Source: Chloroflexota bacterium (GTDB taxonomy: Bacteria > Chloroflexota > Dehalococcoidia > JACQGW01). Taken from it: a stretch of DNA of 19,388 nucleotides. The notes beneath the pieces are model-generated. The model ran no database searches and was not told the origin of the DNA. It saw only the letters and a list, made by a program, of their open reading frames with translations. Where the stretch lies: the NCBI GenBank assembly GCA_016199325.1, contig JACQGW010000328.1:1-19388 (forward strand), read 5' to 3'. Both the position numbers and the translations under genes were made by a program. Positions 1 through 5,844 of this stretch are shown one piece after another (position 1 is the stretch's first letter; every line of letters starts with the position of its first letter).

Positions 1-21
1 AGCAGGCCCTCACCCCCGGCT

Positions 22-43
22 CCTCTCCCGCTCTCGGGAGAGG
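22..43. repeat. REP-like palindromic hairpin
   Basis: A perfect 9-bp inverted repeat (CCTCTCCCG / CGGGAGAGG) separated by a 4-base loop (CTCT). It is embedded in C-rich then G-rich sequence of the kind seen in dispersed REP-like intergenic repeats. Its right flank (AGGGGAGG, 41-48) also serves as a plausible ribosome binding site for the next gene. The repeat's family membership is an inference from its look; copy number in the genome cannot be seen here. Confidence 0.6.
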
Positions 44-53
44 GGAGGCGGAA

Positions 54-830
54 ATGGGAGGAATCGTGACGACCGAACCGACGTCCAGTCCCGGTTCTCA
101 GACGACGACAGCCCGGTCGGTTCTCCCGCGCAGCGAGCCGTTTCTCCGGTGGATCGAGGAATGGCACGCGGGCCTCCGACCGCTGAGCATGCAGCAGGAG
201 ATGGCCGATCGACAGCTCCGCCCGGAGGAGATCGCGGTCATCAGCGAGGACATGGTGCGGGGCTTCACCTACGAGGGGAAGCTGTCGAGCCCACGGATCC
301 GTGCCATCATCCCGAACACGGTCCGCCTGCTACGCATCGCCCACGACCGGGGTGTCCGGCAGTTCATCCTGGCCCAGGATACCCACAGCCCCGACGCCCA
401 GGAGTTCCAGGCGTATCCGCCCCACTGCATCGCCGGCACGCCCGAGTCGGAGATGATCCCGGAGTACCGCGCGCTGCCGTTCGCCCCGATCTTCGTGGTC
501 ATCCCCAAGAACTCGCTCAGCACGGACATCATGACGCCGTTTGGGAAGTGGATGGGCGAGCATCCGGAGCTGCGGGAGTTCATCGTCGTCGGCAACTGCA
601 CCGACCTCTGCGTCTATCAGACGGTCATGGATCTCCGGATGTGGGCGAATGCGCTGGAGATCGAGCGGCGGATCGTCGTGCCGGCCGATTGCGTCCAGAC
701 CTACGACGTGCCCGTCGAGCTGGCCCGCCAGATCGGCGCTCTGCCGCACGACGGCGACCTTCTGCATCTGATCTTCCTGTACCACATGGCGCTGAACGGC
801 ATCGAGGTGGTGCGCGAGATCTGTCCGTAA
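54..830 (+). CDS. Isochorismatase/nicotinamidase-family cysteine hydrolase
   Basis: Predicted 258-residue cysteine hydrolase of the isochorismatase superfamily, which cleaves amide or vinyl-ether bonds; nicotinamidase-type activity (nicotinamide to nicotinate, NAD salvage) is the best guess. Visible features: Asp66 in the first strand (ISEDMV), a DTH metal motif at 109-111, Glu117 and His124 (PPHCIAGTP) as further likely metal ligands, Lys152 (IPKNS), and the nucleophile Cys186 in TDLCV. The Asp-Lys-Cys triad is therefore complete. About 55 residues precede the catalytic core, more than in compact nicotinamidases. ATG at 54 has AGGGGAGG 5 bases upstream; an in-frame GTG at 66 with GGGAGGA (56-62) is an equally credible start, giving 254 residues. 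It stands alone and faces the minus-strand genes that follow. Substrate is not certain. Confidence 0.88.
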   Translation: MGGIVTTEPTSSPGSQTTTARSVLPRSEPFLRWIEEWHAGLRPLSMQQEMADRQLRPEEIAVISEDMVRGFTYEGKLSSPRIRAIIPNTVRLLRIAHDRGVRQFILAQDTHSPDAQEFQAYPPHCIAGTPESEMIPEYRALPFAPIFVVIPKNSLSTDIMTPFGKWMGEHPELREFIVVGNCTDLCVYQTVMDLRMWANALEIERRIVVPADCVQTYDVPVELARQIGALPHDGDLLHLIFLYHMALNGIEVVREICP

Positions 831-846
831 ATGGGCGGACGAGCCC

Positions 847-1044
847 CTATTCCAGCCAGTTCTGGACGGCCAGCCCGGGGATCCGCTGGAAATGGCGCAC
901 GTTGCCGGTGACGACCGCAAGATCGTGGACGAGCGCGATCGCGGCGATTCGGAGATCGGCGTCGCCGATCAAGGTGCCTTGCCGCTCCAGGTGCGCCCGG
1001 ATCTGGCCGCAGCGTCCGGCAGCAGCAACGTCGAACGGCAGCAC
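847..1044 (-). pseudogene. VapC-type PIN toxin, C-terminal remnant
   Basis: About 65 codons matching the C-terminal half of a PIN-domain ribonuclease toxin: the IGDADLRIAA helix with its acidic residues, then VVTGNVRHFQRIPGL and a typical NWLE end. The N-terminal half, which should hold the first catalytic Asp and the Glu of the PIN active site, is absent; homology begins right at the stop codon of the upstream antitoxin gene. The frame is open for a few codons before the GTG at 1044 (reads LASLIV), so the deletion joined the antitoxin end to the middle of the toxin. A product, if made, should be catalytically dead. Confidence 0.8.
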
Positions 1045-1046
1045 AA

Positions 1047-1358
1047 TCAGACTCGCCAGTCCTCGATCTCCACCGGCCGGCCTGTGTCCCGCTCACGTTC
1101 GCGGTAGATGTCAGCAACGACGGCATCCATCTCCGCGTCATCGAGGTCCCGGAGCAGACCCACCAGGGCAAGCGCGCCCAACGGCCGTGGCGACGGCGCC
1201 CGCTCTCTCTCCAGTCGATCCAGATCGTCCAGGCTCACCAGAGCGGCAAGCGGCTTGCCACGGCGTTCGATGATGTACTGCTCGCCGCCGTAAGCCACCC
1301 GAGCGACCAGGGCGGAAAACTGCGCCTTTGCTTGAGCCGTACTCACCGTCTTCGCCAT
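1047..1358 (-). CDS. Phd/YefM-family antitoxin
   Basis: A 103-residue protein beginning MAKTVSTAQAKAQFSALV, with the YIIERRGKPLAALVSLDDL segment typical of the Phd/YefM DNA-binding N-terminal domain. The C-terminal tail (ADIYRERERDTGRPVE) is the toxin-binding type of helix found before PIN toxins. ATG at 1358 is chosen because AAGGAGG lies just upstream; an in-frame GTG at 1364 overlaps that site. The antitoxin is full length while its toxin is reduced to a C-terminal stub directly downstream. It keeps a strong promoter and a palindromic operator, so it is probably still expressed and autoregulated; it may now act only as a repressor or neutralise related toxins elsewhere (inference). Confidence 0.88.
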   Translation of the reverse strand: MAKTVSTAQAKAQFSALVARVAYGGEQYIIERRGKPLAALVSLDDLDRLERERAPSPRPLGALALVGLLRDLDDAEMDAVVADIYRERERDTGRPVEIEDWRV

Positions 1359-1384
1359 CGCCACCTCCTTCGCCGCAGGGCGAG

Positions 1385-1401
1385 TTGGTCATCCTGACCA
1401 A
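1385..1401. promoter_or_regulatory. Palindromic operator of the Phd antitoxin gene
   Basis: Perfect inverted repeat TTGGTCA-TCC-TGACCAA. It touches the -10 box of the minus-strand promoter and lies about 27 bases before the antitoxin start, the place expected for toxin-antitoxin autorepression by a Phd dimer. Binding itself is inferred. Confidence 0.65.
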
Positions 1402-1429
1402 TTGTAGCGGCCTCAGTGGTGTCCGGCAA
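1401..1429 (-). promoter_or_regulatory. Sigma-70-type promoter of the Phd antitoxin gene
   Basis: On the minus strand TTGCCG (1429-1424), a 17-base spacer, then TACAAT (1406-1401). It overlaps the 3' end of the kinase reading frame, so the antitoxin is transcribed from its own start. The operator palindrome shares one base with the -10 box. Confidence 0.65.
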
Positions 1430-3314
1430 GGAGTACGTCCAACGCCGCACGAAGCCGCTCAAACTCCAGGCGGAGATGGGCCACCAGCAGCGCGGCCCCC
1501 GTCGTCGTCCCCGCTCGCCCAAGCTGCTCCACATCCGCGCTCACCGCCGCCATCGGCTCCGCCCCCAGGTTGGCGCACATCCCTTTGAGGAGATGGGCGC
1601 TTCGGCGGAGCTGCTCGGGATCGCCTTCAGCCACGGCCTGCTCAACGGCGGCCAGCGCCGACACGGCCTCGGCCAGAAAGAGGTCGACCAACTCCTTCAG
1701 CACCTCTCGCCCGCCTGAACCGGTCCCCAGCATGCTGACCAGGATCGACGGATCCAGCGCCGGGGCATCCGTGGGAGTCGGGAGTCGGGAGTCGAGAGTC
1801 GACAGTCCGTCCCCCGACCCGCGACTGCCGACTGCCAACTGCCAACTCTCGGACCCCGCCCCCCGACCGCCGGCGCTCGACTTCCGATCCCTGACCCACT
1901 GTCCCCAGCGTGGCAGGGCGGCCTGGAGCTCCTGGGCGCGGATCGGCTTGCTGAGGTAGTCGTGCATCCCGGCGGCCAGACAGGCTTCCCGGTCGCTCTG
2001 CATCGCGTTCGCCGTCATGGCGACGATGCGGGGTCGCACATCCTCCGGCCAGCGCGCACAGATCTGCCGAGACGCCTCCAGACCATCCATCTCCGGCATC
2101 TGCACAGCCATCAGCACCACATCGTACGGCTGGCGCTCCAGCGCCACCAGGGCTTCCAGGCCGTTGCCGGCAACATCGGCTCGATAGCCCATCCGCTCCA
2201 GGATGTGGAGCGCCACCTTCTGATTGACGGCGTTGTCCTCCGCCAGCAAGATGCGCAGCGGCAGCCGCTGGCCCAGCTCGGGGTCCAGCCCTGACGCTGG
2301 CTGCTCCGCCTGCGCACCCCGGCCGGCGGCCCGCGGGGCCGGGCTGAGCACGCCGACCAGTGCGTCGAAGAGCTGGGAGGCTTTGATGGGCTTGGTCAGG
2401 CGGGCGGCAAAGTGCTGCCAGCGCGGGTCGGCGTCGGGGAGGGCCAGGGAAGATAGCATGATCAGGGGGAGCTGCTCGGCATCGCGACACCGGCGGATCT
2501 CGTCGGCGAGCCGCAGGCCGTCCATCTCGGGCATGTGCATGCCGAGGATGGCCAGGTCGAGGGGCTCGCCGCGCTGGACGATGGAGAGCGCCTCGGCGCC
2601 GGAGGCCGCCAGGACGGGGACCATCCCCCAGGACTCGGCCTGCCGGCAGAGGATCAGGCGATTGGTCGCGTTGTCGTCGACGACCAGGAGCCGCTTGCCA
2701 CGGAGTTCGGGTTGGTCCGCTGCGAGATAGGTAGGCTGGGCTCCGTCCACCGCCTGGGCGCGCAGCGTGAAGTGGAAGACCGAGCCTTTGCCGGGCTCGC
2801 TCTCGACCCACATGGTGCCGCCCATCAGCTCGGCCAGGCGCTTGCTGATGGCGAGGCCCAGGCCGGTGCCGCCGTACTTGCGGCTGGTCGAAGCGTCAAC
2901 CTGACTGAACGACTGGAAAAGCCGGTCGATGCGGTCGGGCGGAATGCCGATGCCGGTGTCCCGGACGGCGAAGTGCAGCTCGTACCAGTCGGGCTGGTCG
3001 TCCTCGGGCTGGGGAACGCGGTCCAACGCGCGGGCGTCGAGGGAGACGAGGACCTCACCCTGGTGGGTGAACTTGACGGCGTTGCTGAGGAGGTTGAGGA
3101 GAATCTGACGCAGGCGAGTGGGGTCGGCGACCGTGGCCGCCTGGTGAAAGGTGGATACGTCCGCGCCAATCGCCACCCAGCCGAAGCCCATCGGCGGTTG
3201 GGATGATGTACCCCTCATCCGATGTGACGTAGGCGTAGTTGCCGGTCGCCGGGTCGGCGGCGACGGCGAATCGCTGCGCGGTGGGAACGATGTGAATGGT
3301 GAATTCCTGCACAT
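1413..3314 (-). CDS. Hybrid sensor kinase C-terminal part (HATPase-REC-REC-HPt), probably degenerate
   Basis: A 633-codon open frame; only residues from about 43 onward look like real protein. Order: HATPase domain (N-box NLLSNAVKF about 74-82, G1 DTGIGIP 119-125, G2 GGTGLGL 148-154), receiver 1 (about 207-322), receiver 2 (about 352-470), a repeat-derived linker (about 488-515), and an HPt domain with phospho-acceptor His574 in RRSAHLLKG. There is no dimerisation/HisKA domain, HAMP or membrane segment: the frame jumps from the end of a Cache-like sensor into the ATPase. Both receivers lack the phosphoacceptor Asp: LAILGMHMP has Gly258 and LMAVQMP has Ala403, although the acidic pockets (DD213-214, ED359-360) and Lys308/Lys457 remain. 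The first 42 residues are out-of-frame readings of the sensor region and no ribosome site supports the ATG at 3314; ATGs at 3218 or 3191 are alternatives. Likely a decaying gene that still has an open frame. Confidence 0.7.
   Translation of the reverse strand: MCRNSPFTSFPPRSDSPSPPTRRPATTPTSHRMRGTSSQPPMGFGWVAIGADVSTFHQAATVADPTRLRQILLNLLSNAVKFTHQGEVLVSLDARALDRVPQPEDDQPDWYELHFAVRDTGIGIPPDRIDRLFQSFSQVDASTSRKYGGTGLGLAISKRLAELMGGTMWVESEPGKGSVFHFTLRAQAVDGAQPTYLAADQPELRGKRLLVVDDNATNRLILCRQAESWGMVPVLAASGAEALSIVQRGEPLDLAILGMHMPEMDGLRLADEIRRCRDAEQLPLIMLSSLALPDADPRWQHFAARLTKPIKASQLFDALVGVLSPAPRAAGRGAQAEQPASGLDPELGQRLPLRILLAEDNAVNQKVALHILERMGYRADVAGNGLEALVALERQPYDVVLMAVQMPEMDGLEASRQICARWPEDVRPRIVAMTANAMQSDREACLAAGMHDYLSKPIRAQELQAALPRWGQWVRDRKSSAGGRGAGSESWQLAVGSRGSGDGLSTLDSRLPTPTDAPALDPSILVSMLGTGSGGREVLKELVDLFLAEAVSALAAVEQAVAEGDPEQLRRSAHLLKGMCANLGAEPMAAVSADVEQLGRAGTTTGAALLVAHLRLEFERLRAALDVLLAGHH
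1773..1850. repeat. Inverted arrays of heptamer repeats inside the kinase frame
   Basis: Five tandem 7-bp units (GGGAGTC three times, GAGAGTC, GACAGTC; 1773-1807), a 15-base spacer, then four units of the opposite orientation (GACTGCC twice, AACTGCC, AACTCTC; 1823-1850). Read on the opposite strand the right array is again GG/GA-CAGTC-like, so the whole is an imperfect inverted repeat able to fold. It encodes part of the Ser/Gly/Leu-rich linker between receiver 2 and the HPt domain, without breaking the frame. Confidence 0.8.
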
Positions 3315-3728
3315 GGCGGTTGTCCAGCGCCAGCACGACGACGCCGGCGAAGCGGCCGGTTTGGTCGAAGACGGGCATCGCGAACCGCACCACGCCGCGA
3401 AATCGCTTGCCGGCCTCGAACTCGGTCCGGTTGACGTAGGGGCCGGTCACGTGCGAGACAAGAACCTGGCCGGGCGCCACTTGGCGAGCCTCGCGGAAGT
3501 AGGTCTCGGACTTGAAGAGGGTGTTCGCCGGATCGCCGACGTTCCGGAGCTCGCCCGGGTCGGCGACGCGCCCGTCAGCGATCTTGACCGTCTCCTGGCC
3601 GTTGGCGTCCACGAAGGCGATCTCCAGATAGAGCGGCGTCTGTCGGCGGAGCTCCTGGCCGGCTTCCTTGAGCCACAGCTCGCCCTGATGGGCCTGAGGG
3701 AAACCCGACCACCTGCCACGCCGTCGTC
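3190..3728 (-). pseudogene. Cache-type sensor domain fragment of the decayed kinase
   Basis: In a frame different from the kinase part, the minus strand reads a Cache-like extracellular ligand-binding module: LYLEIAFVDANGQETVKI, later YFREARQVAPGQVLVSHVTG, then VVRFAMPVFDQTGRFAGVVVL. Such domains form the periplasmic N-terminus of sensor kinases and chemoreceptors. No start codon with a ribosome site and no first membrane segment are present: the frame opens just after a TGA at about 3729. The downstream kinase frame takes up around 3190 after a frame change. Best read as the broken N-terminal part of the same ancestral kinase, with the second membrane segment, HAMP and HisKA lost. Confidence 0.65.
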
Positions 3729-3862
3729 ATCATGCTCACCGGTCGGGGCGCTCCCGAGGACAAGCTGAGCGGAGTCGAGGCGGGGCCGACGGCTACATCA
3801 CCAAGCCGATTCGCCCGGATCAACTGAAGGATGTGGTGAAGCGCCTCGTCGCAGCCCCTTGA
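3720..3862 (+). pseudogene. Response-regulator receiver domain, C-terminal remnant
   Basis: On the plus strand the sequence reads VVIMLTGRGAPEDKLSGVEAG and then, after a shift of one base in the GGGGCC run at 3782-3787, ADGYITKPIRPDQLKDVVKRL before a TGA at 3860-3862. This is the beta4 to alpha5 part of a receiver domain, including the conserved Thr (MLTG) and the Lys of TKPI. The N-terminal two thirds, including the phosphoacceptor, are missing and adjoin the opposite-strand sensor fragment. Too short and frameshifted to be functional. Confidence 0.7.
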
Positions 3863-3873
3863 GTAACACACAG

Positions 3874-4272
3874 TTACGGAATGCAGCGAAACCCCTGTTG
3901 GGCGAAATGGGCGTCGAGGGTGAAGGCGGTCTCGATGCCGAGCCTACGCATTGCCGCGAAACTGACACAGTCGACCAGGCTCAGATGCCGGTCACCCGCG
4001 GTAAGCAAAGCAGCGACGGCGCTCTCGTGCACGGCTTGGTCGACCCAGAAGATCTCGAGCACGGGCACGATCGTGTTCTGGAAAGCCCGCACGGCTTCGA
4101 AGCCCAGGCGCCGAGCGAGGACGGCGAAACTCTCGACCAGGATGTAGTTGGTGGCGAGCAGAGGCTCGTCTCCCGCAAGGAGCTCCGCCCAGCGGTCTGC
4201 CGCCGGCCGATGACCCGGATCCTGCGCGTTGAGGGTGGCGATGATCCCCGACGTGTCGACGAACACCGCCAT
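3874..4272 (-). CDS. vapC: VapC-type PIN-domain ribonuclease toxin
   Basis: A complete 132-residue PIN-domain protein. The four acidic active-site positions are visible: Asp6 (VFVDTSG), Glu47 (ILVESFA), Asp101 (SLVDCVSF) and Asp120 (FTLDAHF), which coordinate Mg/Mn for RNA cleavage in this family. Its start overlaps the antitoxin stop by one base (TAATG), so the two are translationally coupled. In known VapC toxins the targets are tRNA or rRNA; the target here cannot be told. It is intact, in contrast with the PIN remnant at 847-1044. Confidence 0.92.
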   Translation of the reverse strand: MAVFVDTSGIIATLNAQDPGHRPAADRWAELLAGDEPLLATNYILVESFAVLARRLGFEAVRAFQNTIVPVLEIFWVDQAVHESAVAALLTAGDRHLSLVDCVSFAAMRRLGIETAFTLDAHFAQQGFRCIP

Positions 4273-4505
4273 TACTGGAAGTCCTCGGCGAGATATCGGT
4301 CGTGGTGAACTGAGAGATCGGCCGGCCCGGCGAACTTCCCCACCGCCTCAAGAGCGCGCCGTCGCTTCCCTTGCCGCTCGCTCTCGCCGAGGATGTGTTC
4401 GACTCCCTGTCGGATGAGCTCCGCCAGCGAAACTCCTCGCCGGGCCGCCAGCGCCTTGAGCGCGCGAGCCTGTTCCTCGGTCAACTGGATCTGGGTTCGG
4501 ATCAT
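4272..4505 (-). CDS. vapB: VapB-type ribbon-helix-helix antitoxin
   Basis: A 77-residue protein starting MIRTQIQLTEEQARALK, the beta strand and first helix of a ribbon-helix-helix DNA-binding domain, followed by ARRGVSLAELIRQGVE (second helix). The tail (HHDRYLAEDF) is the usual toxin-neutralising extension. ATG at 4505 is preferred over the GTG at 4523 because GGGAGGTGG lies 6 bases upstream. It lies first in the vapBC operon and should repress its own promoter together with VapC; the palindrome at 4566-4580 is a candidate site. Confidence 0.9.
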   Translation of the reverse strand: MIRTQIQLTEEQARALKALAARRGVSLAELIRQGVEHILGESERQGKRRRALEAVGKFAGPADLSVHHDRYLAEDFQ

Positions 4506-4565
4506 GGTAGCCACCTCCCGCACGGCAAGAGCACGTCACGTCTCTTACACCAGATCGGCATTGCT

Positions 4566-4580
4566 CTATCATCATGATAG
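4566..4580. promoter_or_regulatory. Candidate vapBC operator palindrome
   Basis: Perfect inverted repeat CTATCAT-C-ATGATAG in a short AT-rich patch about 60 bases upstream of vapB. Ribbon-helix-helix antitoxins bind such short palindromes over their promoters. The promoter itself is not clearly resolved (a TATCAT or TATGCT could act as -10). Confidence 0.5.
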
Positions 4581-4596
4581 CATACAACGAGAGACG

Positions 4597-4656
4597 GCGC
4601 ACGCACGTGCGCACGATGAACGACGGCGCCGGTTCGTAGTGCGCACGTGAGTGCGC
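4597..4656. repeat. Two copies of a GCGCAC-N4-GTGCGC hairpin
   Basis: GCGCAC-GCAC-GTGCGC at 4597-4612 and GCGCAC-GTGA-GTGCGC at 4641-4656, start to start 44 bases apart, between the NUDIX gene stop (4684) and vapB. They may end transcripts of the upstream operon (no T-run is visible) or bind a dimeric regulator. Function not known. Confidence 0.5.
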
Positions 4657-4683
4657 TGCTCCGGTGATGGTGGAAATCCGCGC

Positions 4684-5259
4684 TCAGACGCCGTCCGGCT
4701 GAGATCTGCCGGCCAGCCGCTCGGCTGCCCAGTACAACGTCACGATGGACTTGGCGTCGCAGATCTCGCCGCGGCGTACCAGGGCGAGGGCTTCGGCAAG
4801 GGGGACCCGGAGGAGGGCGATCTGCTCGTCTTCTTCGACGGCGCTGGTGCCAGGCGTCAGACCGGTCGCCAGAAAGGCGTGGAGGTACTCGGTGCAGAAG
4901 CCGGGCGCCGCGTAGAAGCCGCCGAGGTGGTCCCAGTGATCGGCGCGATAGCCCGTTTCTTCGGCGAGCTCGCGCCGGGCGCAGGCCTCGGGCGGCTCGC
5001 CGGGATCGAGCGTCCCGGCCGGTAGCTCGCAGATCACCTGGCGGAGCGCGCCGCGGTACTGGCGCTCCAGCAGCACCGAGCCGTCGGCGTCGACGGCCGC
5101 GATGACGACGGCGCCGGGATGAACGACGACGTCCCGCCGGGTCGTCGCACCGTTGGGCAGTCGGACGGTGTCGACCCGCACGTCGTAGACGCGGCCGTGG
5201 AAGGCCCGCTCGCTGGCAAGGACGACCTCGACCATGGGCTCCTCGGACGGTTTTGCCAT
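4684..5259 (-). CDS. NUDIX hydrolase, ADP-ribose pyrophosphatase-like
   Basis: A 191-residue NUDIX protein. The NUDIX box is complete: Gly82, Glu88, REL at 96-98, Glu100-Glu101 and Gly103 (RRELAEETGY), which binds Mg2+ and cleaves nucleoside diphosphates linked to another moiety. The upstream strands (VVVHPGAVVIAAVD, LLERQYRGAL, ELPAGTLDPGE) match ADP-ribose pyrophosphatases of the NudF type (ADP-ribose to AMP and ribose 5-phosphate). It starts 3 bases after the acetyltransferase stop and is the last gene of the tlyA operon, which also contains NAD kinase; turnover of NAD-derived ADP-ribose would fit. Exact substrate is inference. Confidence 0.9.
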   Translation of the reverse strand: MAKPSEEPMVEVVLASERAFHGRVYDVRVDTVRLPNGATTRRDVVVHPGAVVIAAVDADGSVLLERQYRGALRQVICELPAGTLDPGEPPEACARRELAEETGYRADHWDHLGGFYAAPGFCTEYLHAFLATGLTPGTSAVEEDEQIALLRVPLAEALALVRRGEICDAKSIVTLYWAAERLAGRSQPDGV

Positions 5260-5262
5260 GAC

Positions 5263-5844
5263 CTACTGCCGCTCCAGGCGATGGCCGCGGGTGAGGACCG
5301 GCAGGGTGATGACGCCGCCCGTCGACGGCGTGACGTTGTCGTAGAGCACCCGGACCATCGGGACCTCGCCGCAAATCGGGAACTTCGGGCAGCGGTAGCA
5401 CTCGCCCCAGACCTTGCGGGGGAGCTGTTCGATGCCGGTCCGGACGAAGCCGAGCCGGCCGAAGACCTCCGGGCGGTAGGTCAGGCAGAAGATCGTCGTC
5501 AGGCCCAGCGAGCGGGCCTCCACCGCGGTCGCTTCGACCAGCACACGAGCCAGGCCGCGTCCCTGGTAGTCGGGGTGGACGGCGACCGAGCGGACCTCGG
5601 CCAGGTCCGCCCAGAGGAGGTGGAGCGCCGCACAGCCGACGACGCGCTCGCCGTCCCGGGCGACGTGGAAATCGCGCAGGTTCTCGTAGATCTCCGTCAG
5701 CGACCGGTGGAGCATATCGCCGCGGTCGGCGAACAGCTTAACGAGCCGGTGGATCTGCGGCACGTCGGCAACGGTGGCCTTCTCTGCCACGATGGCTTGT
5801 TGGGTCAACGTGGCCGGCTGGCCGACGCCGTTCGGGTTGGACAT
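5263..5844 (-). CDS. GNAT N-acetyltransferase, ArgA-like short form
   Basis: A 193-residue GNAT-fold protein. The acetyl-CoA loop is VAVHPDYQGRGLARVLV (about 87-103), preceded by VVGCAALHLLWADLAEVRS, which resembles N-acetylglutamate synthase domains of the arginine pathway. A cysteine cluster CYRCPKFPIC (149-158) follows, a motif seen in short ArgA-like acetyltransferases. ATG at 5844 has AAGGAG at a good distance; the first 40 bases overlap the 3' end of recN, so translation is coupled. Glutamate acetylation is a family-based guess; no other arginine genes are in the window. Confidence 0.85.
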   Translation of the reverse strand: MSNPNGVGQPATLTQQAIVAEKATVADVPQIHRLVKLFADRGDMLHRSLTEIYENLRDFHVARDGERVVGCAALHLLWADLAEVRSVAVHPDYQGRGLARVLVEATAVEARSLGLTTIFCLTYRPEVFGRLGFVRTGIEQLPRKVWGECYRCPKFPICGEVPMVRVLYDNVTPSTGGVITLPVLTRGHRLERQ

